Positions 1-10,118 are shown, counted from the stretch's first letter. The stretch is 64,000 bases of DNA from CAVYOE01 sp963770155 (GCA_963770155.1 CAVYOE010000001.1:2278698-2342697); one strand, 5' to 3'. Notes: a model not told the origin generated them from the letters alone. A program made the numbers and translations.

Positions 1-14
1 GGTATGTACCCTTC

Positions 15-2331
15 GTGTCGATGCGCATCGCGCTGGTCTCGCCCTACTCCTGGACCTATCAGGGCGGCGTCAACCGGCATGTCGAGGCCCTCGCGGAAGA
101 GTTCCTCTCCCGCGGACACGAGGCCCGCGTGCTGGCGCCCTGGGATCCCCCCGACCGCCGCAGCGGTTGGCTCCACCGTGGGCCGCCGGCGGAACGCGGG
201 CGCCCCGACTACCTGATCGGGCTCGGCCGATCGTTCGGGATCGGCTCCAACGGCGCGATCTCGAACATCTCCGACCTTCCCGGAGGGCGCGACCGCGCTG
301 CGGCGCGAGCTCCGTGCGGGCGACTACGACGTCGTCCACGTGCACGAGCCGCCGGCCCCTGTCGTCGGCTGGGACTGCTGTTCGTTTCGCGGCGCACCGG
401 TGGTCGGAACTTTCCACGCCTACTCGACCTCGTGGTTCCCCAACAACGCCGCGATGCTCCTCGGCGCCCGGCGCAAGTTCAACCAGCTCTCGGCGCGAAT
501 CGCCGTTTCGGAGGCCGCCGCCTGGACGGCACGCCGTTGGTACGGCGGCGAGTACCGGATCGTTCCCAACGGCGTCGATACGGATGCCGCGCCGCAGGGC
601 CCCAAGACCCCGAGCGAGAAGCTGCGTGTCCTCTTCGTGGGCCGGGCGGAGGAGCGCAAGGGCCTGCCGGTCCTGCTCTCCGCCTTCGGGGCGTTGGTCG
701 AGCACGTTCCTTCCAGGCTGACGGTGGTCGGCGCCGAGAAGGAGGAGGTTGCCCGCTTCCTGCCGGATCCGGAGGTAGGCGAGCACGTGGATGCGGTCGG
801 CAAGCTTTCGGACGAGGAGCTCTGGCAGCAGCTGGGCGAGGCCGATGTCCTCTGCGCTCCCTCGCTGGCGGGAGAGAGCTTCGGCATGGTCCTGATCGAG
901 GCATTCGCGGCGGGGACGCCGGTGATCGCCTCCAACATTGCGGGCTACAGCGACGTGGTCACCGACGGGGTGGACGGGGTCCTGGTGCCGCCCGCCGATG
1001 CCCAGCGGCTCGCCGAGGAGCTGCAGCGCTTCCATCACGAGCCGGAGCTGCGCCGGGTCATGGGCGGGGCGGGCCGCGCCAAGGCCGAGCGGTACGCGTG
1101 GCCGAGGATCGCCGATCAGGTCCTCGAGACCTACGACGCCGCCCAGAGCATCCCCGAGCCGGCGGGAGCGGCGATCGGGATCGCCCGCAGCAGCGGCCTG
1201 GTCCGCGCCGACGGCGGCCCGCGGCGGCCGGCCGAGCGCCTGCCCTCGCTGGAGCCCGATGTGGCGACCAAGACTGAGCGCGCCGCGCGCACTGCGAGAC
1301 GGATCGGTCTGGGTGTAGCGGGGCTGCTCGGAGTCGGCCTCACGCTGCTCGCCGCGGAGAAGGTCGGGGTCAACAGGGTCGTCGAGAGCGTCGTGCGCTC
1401 CGATGCGACCTGGGTCTTGACCGCGATCGCTCTGATGGTGGCGTCGATGTTCCTGCGCGCCGCATCCTGGGTGGCGATCGCGCGGGCCGCCCTGCCGCAC
1501 CGGCAGATTCGCCGCCGCGACACGACCTCGGCGACGATGATCGGGGTCTTGATGTCGGCCACGCTGCCGGCCCGTCTCGGGGAGCCGGCGCGCGCGATGG
1601 TTCTGGCTCGGCGTACCGGCCGGATGCGGGAGACATTCCCCGTCCTGCTCGGAACCATCGTCTCCCAAACGGTGCTCAACCTGGCCGCCCTGCTCGTGCT
1701 CGGCGTGATCATCGTCTGGAACACCGATCTCTTCCACTCCAACACCGAGAAGGTGTTCCTGTTCAGCCTGGCGCCGGTTGTGCTCCTGATCGCAGTCGTC
1801 CTCGCGCCGATGCTGGTGCGGGGTGGCGGCCGCGGCCGGATCTCCCGCGCCGCGGAGTCGCTGCGCCGCGGTTTGCTGCAGGTGCGCAGCGGCCTGCGCG
1901 TCTTCCGTGAGCCGCGCCGGGGCGCGTTTGCCGCGGTAGCTCAGTTCGGAGCCTGGGCGCTGCAGCTGGCGGCCTGCTGGGCCCTGTTCTTTGCTCTCGG
2001 GCTGGACGGCGAGGCCGGGATCGGTGCCGCGGCCGCGGTGCTGTTCGCGGTCAACGTCACCGCGGTCATCCCGGTGACCCCCTCCAACATCGGCGTCTTC
2101 CAGCTCGCGGTGATCAGCGTCCTGCACACCGGCTTCGGCGTCAGCGGCGCGGACGCACTCGCCTACGGGATCATCCTGCAGGCGGTCGAGATCGCGACCG
2201 CGGTCGCGCTCGGCCTCCCGGCGCTGGTGCGCGAGGGCGTCACCTGGTCCGATATGCGCATGCGCGCGCTCAGCGCCGCGCCGGTCCGCTTGCAGCCTCG
2301 CTCCGGCGAGACTCGCGAATCGATCGGCTGA
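15..2331 (+). CDS. GT4 glycosyltransferase fused to flippase-like (LPG synthase TM) domain, frameshifted
   Basis: The N-terminal half (to about nt 1145) is a PimA-like GT-B glycosyltransferase: a GGVNRHVEALA glycine-rich loop near the start, HVHEPPAP, a VPNGVD segment, and the EX7E motif ESFGMVLIE. The C-terminal half (about nt 1290-2260) has several membrane helices with ATLPARLGEPARA and VTPSNIGVFQLAV, typical of the lysylphosphatidylglycerol-synthase transmembrane/UPF0104 family. A sugar is probably transferred to a lipid and the product handled by the membrane part; this is inference. Start is GTG 15 or ATG 21. The reading frame changes near 271: removing one c restores NISTFPEGATALRREL, so I regard the break as a sequencing error. 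Not known: the lipid acceptor. Confidence 0.8.
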
Positions 2332-2353
2332 CCGAGATCGAGAGGGGCTGCTA

Positions 2354-3286
2354 TCAGGCAGCCTGCGCGGATGCGACCGGCATCTTCGGGAATTCGAGCA
2401 GCAGCTCTGTGAGCCGGTCGGGATCCTCGACCTGGGGGCAATGGCCGCAGTTCTCGATCATCTCCAGGCGCGAGCCAGGGACCTGGGCCAGCACCCGCTC
2501 CGCGCCCGACGAGTACACCATCCGGTCGCGGTCCCCCCAGACGATCAGAACCGGGCAGCGGATCTTGCGGAGGTGGAAGGGCTCCTTGAGAAGCTCGCCG
2601 GCGACCCGCCTGCCGGTGCCGAGTATCCGGATCGCATCGCGACGGGAGGGGACGTGGCTGGTGAACGCGTTGACAACACCGGGGTCGAGCTTGCGCGGAT
2701 AGGCGAAGGCGAAGGCCCGGTACATGCGGCCGACGATCTGTCGCACGATCGGCTCCGGGACGGGCACCGGCGAGCGCAGCAGCGCCTGGGCCAGCGGCGC
2801 CCCTTCGATGATCCTCATCCAGGTCGCCATATCGAGGCCCGCGGGTGCGACCGGGACGATGCCCGCTACAGGGAGCTTCTCGTTCTCCGCCGCGCGCAGT
2901 GCCATGCAGCCGCCGAGTGAATTGCCCGACACGATCACCCCTCTTCCGATCACGCCCCGTCCGATCACCCCTCTTCCGACCACGCCGTCGCCGTGGTTTT
3001 CGCTGACGTGTTCGACTGCGGCGGCGACGAACCGGTCCAGTTGGGGCAGGACTTCCGCCTCACGGTCCAGGCGCGATGCGGTGCCGAAGCCGGGCATGTC
3101 GACGGCGACCGCTGCCCGGCCGCGCTTGCGCAGCCGGTCGATCACCGGCCGCCAGCAGTCGGCGCTGTCGGCGAACCCGTGCAGGAGCAGCAATGGTGGT
3201 CCCTCGCCGTCCAGCTCGAGCGCCCTGGTCGTGTGCCCGCCGAGCTTCAGCGCGTGCTCGTGGATGGGATTCAGGTTCGAAGCCAT
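2354..3286 (-). CDS. alpha/beta fold hydrolase
   Basis: A 310-residue alpha/beta hydrolase. LLLLHGFADS carries the oxyanion HG, SGNSLGG is the nucleophile elbow, VLIVWGDRDRMV holds the likely acid Asp and NCGHCPQVEDP the catalytic His. An upstream in-frame ATG (3439) would overlap metH; ATG 3286 fits the family start and leaves 40 bases after metH, with which it may be co-transcribed. Immediately before the nucleophile elbow the protein has a repeat of about five residues (GRGVI), encoded by 15-base units, which is unusual in this fold. The substrate cannot be deduced. Confidence 0.8.
   Translation of the reverse strand: MASNLNPIHEHALKLGGHTTRALELDGEGPPLLLLHGFADSADCWRPVIDRLRKRGRAAVAVDMPGFGTASRLDREAEVLPQLDRFVAAAVEHVSENHGDGVVGRGVIGRGVIGRGVIVSGNSLGGCMALRAAENEKLPVAGIVPVAPAGLDMATWMRIIEGAPLAQALLRSPVPVPEPIVRQIVGRMYRAFAFAYPRKLDPGVVNAFTSHVPSRRDAIRILGTGRRVAGELLKEPFHLRKIRCPVLIVWGDRDRMVYSSGAERVLAQVPGSRLEMIENCGHCPQVEDPDRLTELLLEFPKMPVASAQAA
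2933..2992. repeat. 15-bp tandem repeat inside the hydrolase gene
   Basis: Three near-identical 15-base units beginning gatcac at 2933, 2948 and 2963 plus a partial fourth at 2978. Units 1 and 3 are identical. In frame they encode repeated GRGVI just ahead of the GNSLGG nucleophile elbow of the hydrolase. Confidence 0.85.
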
Positions 3287-3326
3287 CTTGGCTGCCCAGC
3301 CAAGATTATTCCTTGGGTGACGGCGT

Positions 3327-6300
3327 CTAGGCCGGAACCTCGCCAGGGGAGGAGGCCACGGCCTCCTCTTCGACCGCGCCGTCCTCGTTCGGAGGATCCT
3401 CGTCGGGCGGCAGCTCGCCGCCACGGTTGGTGCCGGCAATGAGCTCGTCCGGCGATTTCTCCTTGGGGATGAACCCGCTCTTCATGCCGAAGTAGACGGC
3501 CTGGGGATGGTGGGCGACGATCGCCACCGTCGACTGCTCGGGCATCACCGCATGGCCGTCGGAGAGGGTCATGCCGATCTCCTCGAGGCCGAGTAGACGC
3601 CAGACCTTCTCGTGCTCGGCCTGGTCTGGACACGCGGGATAGCCCCACGAGTAGCGCCGGCCCTGGTCGAGCTCGATCCCGAGCTGGCGCCGGATCTCCG
3701 AGTGGAGCCACTCGGCCAGGCCCTCGGCCGCCTGGACGCCGAGGCCGTGGGTGAAGAGCTGCTCGGCAAACTCGCCATCGGCCTCCAACTTCTCGATCAG
3801 GTCGGTCACCTCAGGCCCCACGGTGACGCCCTGAAGGGCCACGACGTCGCGTTCGCCCGAGTCGATTGGGCGATAGAAGTCGGCGAGAGAAATCCGGTCG
3901 TGCTTCGGCTGCCTGGGGAAGACGAGCCGCTCGAGCTCCTTGTCGGGGTTCTCAGGGTCGAAGACGACCAGCTCGTTTCCGTCGGCGTTGACCGGGAAGT
4001 AGCCGAGCTTTGCCTTCGGACGCAGGTAGTCCTGCTCCTTCCACATCCGCTCCAGCTTCGGCGCGAAGCCCTCGTCTTCGCCGTCACCCTCGACGATCTT
4101 GCGCCACTCCTCGCCCTTCTTGCCGCGGCCCCCCCAGTGCAGCTTGAAGAGGACATGGCGGTCGAGGTAGGGAAAGACGTCGTCGAGGTCGACGTCGATC
4201 TCGCGCACGCCCCAGAACGGCGGTTTCGGAATCGGGTTGTCGATCACGGCGGCGGAGCGGACGCTGTCGTCCGTCGTAGGCGGACCGTCGTCCTTGGTCT
4301 CGCCCTTATCGCGCAGCTGCTTGGCCTCTTCGCGGAACTTCTCGACCAGGCCTGCACGGGCCTCGTCGTCGATCAGGGCGTCCATGGTGTCGAGCCCGGC
4401 AAACGCGTCCTTGCAGTAGAAGACGCCCGGCTCGTAGACGTCGTCTGATTCCTTTCCTTCCGGATAGAGGATGCGGCGGCCAAAGTCGCGGTTGATCGCG
4501 GCGCCACCGATCAGCACCGGGAACTCGTGTCCGCGCGAGTGGAGCTCCTGGACGCAGATCGGCATCTGCTTCGAAGTCGACACCAGCAGCGCGGAGAGGC
4601 CGATCGCGTCGGCCTCCTGCTCGACCGCTGCGTCGATGATCGTGTCCACCGGGACCTGCTTGCCGAGGTCGACCACGGTGTAGCCGTTGTTGGTCAGGAT
4701 CGTGTTGACGAGCGATTTGCCGATGTCGTGGACGTCACCGAACACGGTCGCGATCACGACCTTGCCCTTGGTGTGGCCCTCGATCCGCTCGAGGTAGTTC
4801 TCCAGCTGAGCAACGGCGCGCTTCATCACCTCGGCCGACTGCAGCACGAATGGCAGGATCAGCTCACCGGCGCCGAACTTGTCGCCGACCTCCTTCATCG
4901 CCGGGAGGAGAACCTCGTTGAGGGTGGGAACAGCGCCGATCTTGTCGACCGAGCGGTCGATCCAGTCCTCGACCCCGTCCTTCTTGCGGCGCAGGATGTG
5001 CCAGTGCAGGGCCTCTTCGGGCTCCATCTCGGCGGTCGGGTCCTCGCCCTCCTCTTCGGCCTCCTCGCCCTTCGACTCGAAGTGCTCGATGAACTTCTCG
5101 AGCGCATCGTCGGAGCGGTTGAAGACCAGGTTGTCGGTGAGCTCACGGTCCTCGTCGGGGATCTCGGGATAGGGCGTGACGTGGTTGGGGTTGACCATTG
5201 CCAGGTCGAGGCCCGCCTCGACGCAGTGGTGGAGGAAGACCGAATTGAGGGTCGCCCGCGGCCGCGGAGAGACGCCGAAGGAGACGTTCGAGACCCCGAG
5301 CGAGGTCTTCACCCCCGGGATCTCGGCCTTGATCTTCTTGATCCCCTCGATCGTCTCGATCGCGGACGGCCGCCACTCTTCGTCACCGGTGGTCAGGGTG
5401 AAGGTGAGGGCGTCGAAAATCAGCAGCTCGGGGTCGAGTCCGTGCTCGTCGCACGCGATCTCCTTGATCCGCTGGGCGATCTCGAGCTTGCGGTCGCCCG
5501 TCTTCGCCATCCCGACCTCGTCGATCGTGAGCGCGATCAGAGCGGCGCCGTGCTCGACCGCGAGCGGGATCACCTTGTCGGCCTTGTCGCGGCCGGCTTC
5601 GAGGTTGATCGAGTTGACGATCGCGCGGCCGGGAATCGCCTCGAGCGCCTCCTTGATCACCTCGGGCTCGGTCGAGTCGACCTGGATCGGCGCCGGCTGG
5701 GTCAGCGAGATCCGCTCGACCACTTCGCTGCATCTGCTTGTCTTCGTCCTGGCGCTCGGTCAGCGCAACGCAGACGTCGAGCACGTGCGCACCGCCCGTG
5801 ACCTGGTCCTCGGCGACCTGGACGAGGCCGTCGTAGTCCTCGGCCAGGAGGAGCTCCTTGGCCGCGCGCGAGCCCTGCGAGTTGACCCGCTCGCCGACGA
5901 GAGTCGGTCGCGGCTCTTGCACCAACGGGGTCGAGGTCATCATGCTCGAGACTTCGACCGGTCCCGGGGCGGGACGTTCGCCCGGCTTGGCATCGCCGAT
6001 CCTCTCCTTGATCGCGGCGATGTGGTCGGGGGTCGTGCCGCAGCAGCCGCCGACGATGCCGACTCCGTATTTCTCGACGAACTCGCCCAAGCTGGCCGCG
6101 AGGGGCTCGGGCTCCTCGGGGAAGATCGTTTCCCCCTCGGGGCCCTGCAGGGGCAGGCCGGCGTTGGGGATGCAATGGATCGGGACGGGGGAGTTCTCCC
6201 CGAGGTAGCGGATCGCGTCGCGCATGTCCTCGGGACCGGTCGAGCAGTTGAGCCCGATCACGTCAGCCCCGAGCGCGGTCAGAGTGGTCAGCACCGCCTG

Positions 6301-6945
6301 GATATCGGTACCAAGCAGCATCTTGCCGCCCTGCGGAAGGAGGGAGACGCTGGTCTGGATCGGGACGCTGCGCCCGGTCTGCTTGAACGCTTCGTGTGCG
6401 CCGAAGATCGCCGCCTTCACCTCGAGGATGTCCTGGGCGGTCTCGATGATCAGCAGATCGGCGCCGCCGTCGATAAGGCCGGTGGCCTGCTCGGTGAAGA
6501 CTTCGACCAGCTTCGCGAACGAGATGTCTCCGAGCGTTGGGTCGTCACTCGCCGGCAGAAAACCGGTCGGCCCGATCGAGCCGGCGACGAAGCGATCCTC
6601 GCCGGCAGCCTTGCGGGCGATCTCGGCTGCCTTCGTGTTGATCTCGAGGGTGCGGTCGGCGAGGCCCCACTCGTCGAGCTTGAGGCGGCTGCCCTGGAAG
6701 GTGTCGGTCTCGACCACCTCGGCGCCGGCGTCGAGCATCGAGCTGTGTACGCCCTCGATCACGTCGGGACGGTTGAGGACGAGCGCTTCGTGACACTTGC
6801 CCTCGAGTCCGCCGTAGTCCTCCTGGGTCAGGTCGAACTGCTCGAGCGTTGCGCCCATGCCGCCGTCGAACAGGACGATCCGCTCGCGCGTGGCGGCGAG
6901 ATAGTCGCGTTCAGATCCGTTCGATTTGTTGGTGCTCACCGACAT
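3327..6945 (-). CDS. metH: cobalamin-dependent methionine synthase, one-base frameshift
   Basis: About 1205 residues once a single extra base near 5729 is removed, the normal MetH length. All four modules are present: the homocysteine/zinc domain (FDGGMGATLEQ, GLNCSTGPEDM, GGCCGTTPDH), the pterin-binding domain (RPTLVGERVN, PIQVDSTEP, NSINLEAGRDKA), the B12 domain with the DxHxxG ligand motif GDVHDIGKS plus SALLVST and IGGAA, and the activation domain with GYPACPD. It transfers the methyl group of methyltetrahydrofolate to homocysteine. ATG 6945 is annotated; GTG 6939 has a better-spaced AGGA seven bases upstream. A SAM riboswitch lies directly upstream. The break falls at DEDKQM/VVERISLT and dropping one base gives QMREVVERI, so sequencing error is likely. 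Confidence 0.93.
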
Positions 6946-6960
6946 GTCCTACTTCTCATA

Positions 6961-7060
6961 CCTCCATCGATACCGGCTGTAGCACCGCACCGCGATCCAG
7001 AGATCTAGGCCGGTTGCTGCGGCGTCTGCGGGCCGGTTCCCTCGACCGCTCTTGATGGCC
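6961..7060 (-). promoter_or_regulatory. SAM riboswitch (SAM-I clan) upstream of metH
   Basis: On the minus strand the leader reads AUCAAGAG, then GGUCGAGGGA, GGCCC, GCAACC and GGUGCUA, the conserved core of the S-box aptamer in the right order. The closing P1 stem pairs CCAUC (7058-7054) with GAUGG (6968-6964). The 3' P1 strand merges with the GGAGG (6965-6961) upstream of metH, so SAM binding would hide a ribosome binding site: translational control is suggested. I cannot separate the SAM-I and SAM-I/IV subclasses by eye. MetH feeding SAM synthesis fits the regulation. Confidence 0.88.
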
Positions 7061-7102
7061 AGGCGGCCCCAGGCGTGAACAGAGGAGCCACCGTGCCTGT
7101 TA

Positions 7103-7130
7103 AGGCTAGCAGCGAGCGCAGTTTGCGCAA
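7103..7130 (-). promoter_or_regulatory. metH: possible metH promoter
   Basis: Minus-strand TTGCGC (7130-7125), a 16-base gap, then TAGCCT (7108-7103) resemble sigma-70 -35 and -10 boxes. They lie about 45 bases before the SAM aptamer, where a promoter for its leader is expected. Sequence resemblance only. Confidence 0.35.
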
Positions 7131-7144
7131 AGTATTAACGAGTC

Positions 7145-7173
7145 TTTAGCACTCCATTAGCGTTCGCTAGCAT
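7145..7173 (+). promoter_or_regulatory. possible promoter of the 7225 gene, with overlapping palindrome
   Basis: TTTAGC (7145) and TAGCAT (7168) are spaced by 17 bases, a plausible sigma-70 promoter about 50 bases before the GTG start at 7225. The palindrome TAGCG-TT-CGCTA (7158-7169) overlaps the -10 box and could be an operator. Confidence 0.35.
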
Positions 7174-7224
7174 CATGTGGCTCTGAACGAAAAGACGAAC
7201 GACAGAGCGAAGGAGGGACAGCCA

Positions 7225-7548
7225 GTGGCTCAGGAAGGTGAGATGCACGAGATTCATGGTGTTCAGGTCGGCGGTCGCGAGCCGAAGGCATTGATGCTCA
7301 GCGACGGGACCCGCCTGGCGCTCGAGGATGACGAGAGTCCCGGCGGCCGGGTCGAATGGACCCGGCACGACGGGACAGAAGATGGCGAGGAGGTCTCGGT
7401 CACCGAGGCGCTCAACCTCGCCGGCGAGAACCACGCCGAGTACGTGACGGTCCGGACCCGGGCCGAGATCGAGTGGCTCAACCTCGTCTCCGAGTGGTAC
7501 CGCGAGCAGGCCGAGCGGCTCTCGCTCGACCTCGCGGCCGCCTACTAA
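7225..7548 (+). CDS. conserved small protein of unknown function
   Basis: A 107-residue soluble acidic protein; I do not recognise the family. It begins with a beta-rich segment (MHEIHGVQVGGREPKALMLSDG) followed by an acidic stretch and a C-terminal helical part with WLNLVSEWYREQAERLS. A GTG at 7177 would lengthen it by 16 residues, but AGGAGG at 7211-7216 sits eight bases before the GTG at 7225, which I prefer. It stands alone between the divergent metH leader and a strong terminator. Codon use is typical of the window. Confidence 0.7.
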   Translation: MAQEGEMHEIHGVQVGGREPKALMLSDGTRLALEDDESPGGRVEWTRHDGTEDGEEVSVTEALNLAGENHAEYVTVRTRAEIEWLNLVSEWYREQAERLSLDLAAAY

Positions 7549-7613
7549 AGCTCCTCCCACGCTCCTCCCCCCAAGGAGCAACTCCTGCCCCGTTGAGGCC
7601 GGAGTGATTGGTC

Positions 7614-7647
7614 ACCAGAGGCGCCCTCCTCCCGGGGCGCCTCTGGT
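7614..7647. terminator. strong hairpin between convergent genes
   Basis: A perfect 12-bp stem (ACCAGAGGCGCC with its complement) closes a 10-base loop between the convergent genes ending at 7548 and 7678. No T-run follows on either strand, which is common for high-GC actinobacterial terminators. Confidence 0.7.
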
Positions 7648-7677
7648 CGCTTGCCACTGAGGATCGCGCTCGGGGTA

Positions 7678-8529
7678 CTAGAGGCCGTGGTGGGGCCACT
7701 CGGGTTTTTCGCCCCGCTTGAAGGCGCCGGCGCCGATCGCGTGTGAGTCCTTGCGCATGAACATCGAGATCGTCGCCTCGAGCTCCTGCCGGAGCTGCTC
7801 CTCGTAGGTGCGACCGACGTTGCGAACCATCGTCTCCTTGTCGGAGCGGATCGCGCCCTGTGGCAGCTCCGCGATCTCGCGGGCGAGTTCCAGTGCCCGC
7901 TCGAGCGATTTGCCTTCCGGAACGACTGCGTTTGCGAGCCCGATCCGCAGGGCCTCCTCCGCGTCGACGGGGCGGCCCGTGATGATCATCTCCATCGCCC
8001 GCGCGTAGCCGACCGCCATCGGCAGCCGTACCGTCATTCCATCGCCGGCCACTATGTTCCAGCGCCGTTCGAGCGCGCCGAAGACGGCGTTCTCGGCCGC
8101 AATGCGAATGTCGGCGAGCAGCGCGTTCTCTAGGCCCGCCGCGACTGCCCACCCGTTGACCGCCGCGATCACCGGCTTGAACACGTCGACGCGCCGGGTG
8201 TAGCCGCAATCGCCGGGTGAGTTCCATACGTGACTGCGGAAGCCGTCGTATCCCTCCCGGTAGCCCTGCTCGCCAATACCCCCGAGCCCCTGCTCGCCCA
8301 AGTCGGCCGCGTCCTGGAGGTCCCAGCCCGCACAGAAGGCATCGCCGGATCCGGTGATCACGAGGACAAACGCATCGTCGTCGTCACGGAAGCGCTGCCA
8401 AGCGTCGTGGAGCTCCGCGTTCATCTCGCGGTTGACCGCGTTTCGCTGCTCCGGCCGGTCGTAGGTGAGGACGGTGACGTGACCGTCCTGCTCGTAGGCG
8501 AGCGTGTTGTAGCCGGGAGCTGCGGCCAA
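7678..8529 (-). CDS. enoyl-CoA hydratase/isomerase family protein
   Basis: A 283-residue crotonase-fold protein. The first oxyanion-hole region is GDAFCAGWDLQ and the second is AAVNGWAVAAGLENALLADIRIAAE, with NIVAGDGMTVRLP following. These are the usual crotonase landmarks, though the catalytic Glu pair of classical hydratases is not evident, so it may act on another acyl-CoA. It follows the aldehyde dehydrogenase gene by eight bases and is almost certainly co-transcribed with it. Confidence 0.85.
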   Translation of the reverse strand: MAAAPGYNTLAYEQDGHVTVLTYDRPEQRNAVNREMNAELHDAWQRFRDDDDAFVLVITGSGDAFCAGWDLQDAADLGEQGLGGIGEQGYREGYDGFRSHVWNSPGDCGYTRRVDVFKPVIAAVNGWAVAAGLENALLADIRIAAENAVFGALERRWNIVAGDGMTVRLPMAVGYARAMEMIITGRPVDAEEALRIGLANAVVPEGKSLERALELAREIAELPQGAIRSDKETMVRNVGRTYEEQLRQELEATISMFMRKDSHAIGAGAFKRGEKPEWPHHGL

Positions 8530-8537
8530 CTCGCCGG

Positions 8538-10118
8538 CTAGCGGCCTAGCCTGCGCTTCAACCCGCGGTCGCTGGCGAATCGCGCCAGCTTGCCCATCAT
8601 GCCGCGGCGCTTCTGGCTGAACGGGAAGTAGTAGGGCTCGCGCTTGCCGCCGAAGCGGGTGATCACCAGCGACTCCGGGCGCACGTACTTCTTGATCCCG
8701 TATTCGCCGTGGCGGAAGCCGATGCCGGAGTCTTTCCAGCCCCCCATCGGCACGTCGGTGGCGAGGAAGCTGACCAGGACGTCGTTGACGTTGATCGAAC
8801 CGGCCTCGAGCCGCTTTGCGACCCGCTCGGCCTCGCGCTTCGGGCCGAAGACGTTGCCCGAGAGCCCGTGGCGAGAGGCGTTGACGAGCTCGATCGCCTC
8901 CTCAGGGTCCTTGAACTTTCGGATTCCGACCACGGGCCCGAAGGTCTCCTCCTTGGTCAATTCCATCGAGTCGTCGACATCGGTGATCACGGTCGGCGGG
9001 TACCACTGGCCTGGGCCGTCTTTGCGCTCGCCGCCGGTGAGGATGGTCGCCCCCTTCTCGCGGGCGTCGCGGACGTGCGCCTCCACCTTCTCGATCTGGG
9101 GCGGGAAGGTCATCGCGCCCTGGTCCATCCCGAACTCGGGCCCGTCGGTGCCCTGGTTCAGCGTCTTCACCTCCTCGGTGAAGCGGGTGACGAAGTCGTC
9201 GTAGATCCCCTCCTGGACATAGAGGCGCTCGACCGAGGTGCACGCCTGGCCTGTGTTGGCGAAGGCGCCGAAGGTCGCCGCGTTCACGGCACGGTCCAGG
9301 TTGGCGCCCTCGAGGATGATCAACGGATCGTTACCGCCGAGCTCGAGGCTGACGGGGGTCAAACTCTCGGCGGCGCGCTGCATCACCTTCTTGCCGGTGG
9401 CGTCGGAGCCCGTGAACTGGACGAAGTCCACTTCGTCGACCAGCGCCGCCCCGGTCTCGCCGGTGCCGTTGACGACGCCGAGCACGTCTGGGCCGCCGAT
9501 CTCCTCCTGCCAGGCCTTGACCACCTCGTTCAGGCCCAGCGGGGTGACTTCCGAGGGCTTGATCACCACGGCGCAGCCCGCGTGCAGCGCCGGGATAGCG
9601 TCACCCAGCGAGAGGATCAGCGGGAAGTTCCAGGGGCTGATGATCCCGACGACCGGGAACGGCCGATATTGGATCTTGAGCGTCTTGGAGGCAAGCAGGG
9701 CTGAATGGCCGCGCACGCGGTGCTCACCAACCCACTTCTTCGCCTTCTTGCCGTAGAAGTTGATGACGTCGGCTAGGTAGGGGACCTCGCTCTCGGCCTC
9801 GCCCCGGACCTTGCCGGTCTCCTTTTGCATCGTGTCGGCGACCGCGGCGCCGTTGTCGAACAGCCAATCGCGGAGCTTGCCGAGCCACTCGGCGCGACCG
9901 GCGAACCCGAGCTCCTCCCAGGCGGGCTGGGCCGCGCGGACGCGGGCTACCGTGGCGGCGACCTGCTCAGACCCGTCTATTGGAAGGGTGCCGACCACCT
10001 CGCCGGTCGCCGGGCTGTGAACCTCGAAGGTCTCGCGGCCCGCGGCGGCGCCGTTGCCGGCTGCGTCGGTCGCCTGATCCCTGGTTGCCGCGGTCTGGGT
10101 GTCCGTCTCAAGCGCCAC
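8538..10118 (-). CDS. NAD(P)-dependent aldehyde dehydrogenase (succinate-semialdehyde type)
   Basis: A 526-residue aldehyde dehydrogenase. Visible landmarks are GIISPWNFPL, the cofactor-loop region VQFTGSDATGK, the catalytic Glu in LELGGNDP (about residue 280) and the catalytic Cys in NTGQACTS (about residue 315). An in-frame ATG exists at 10166, but GTG 10118 is preceded by AGGAAGGGG at a good distance. The closest family feel is succinate-semialdehyde/benzaldehyde dehydrogenase; the true substrate is unknown. First gene of a two-gene operon with the enoyl-CoA hydratase. Confidence 0.88.
   Translation of the reverse strand: MALETDTQTAATRDQATDAAGNGAAAGRETFEVHSPATGEVVGTLPIDGSEQVAATVARVRAAQPAWEELGFAGRAEWLGKLRDWLFDNGAAVADTMQKETGKVRGEAESEVPYLADVINFYGKKAKKWVGEHRVRGHSALLASKTLKIQYRPFPVVGIISPWNFPLILSLGDAIPALHAGCAVVIKPSEVTPLGLNEVVKAWQEEIGGPDVLGVVNGTGETGAALVDEVDFVQFTGSDATGKKVMQRAAESLTPVSLELGGNDPLIILEGANLDRAVNAATFGAFANTGQACTSVERLYVQEGIYDDFVTRFTEEVKTLNQGTDGPEFGMDQGAMTFPPQIEKVEAHVRDAREKGATILTGGERKDGPGQWYPPTVITDVDDSMELTKEETFGPVVGIRKFKDPEEAIELVNASRHGLSGNVFGPKREAERVAKRLEAGSINVNDVLVSFLATDVPMGGWKDSGIGFRHGEYGIKKYVRPESLVITRFGGKREPYYFPFSQKRRGMMGKLARFASDRGLKRRLGR

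Noticed and set aside
70..2127. 685-residue open frame antisense to the glycosyltransferase gene
   Set aside because: Low-complexity Arg/Gly/Asp composition, no start signal, and the opposite strand encodes recognised motifs throughout.
4527..5801. Long plus-strand open frame over metH
   Set aside because: Composition is that of a mirror frame of a high-GC gene; metH motifs on the minus strand explain the region.
7146..7154. TTAGCACTC resembling half of the CIRCE heat-shock operator
   Set aside because: The required GAGTGCTAA partner after nine bases is absent (about half the bases match), and the gene downstream is not a chaperone.
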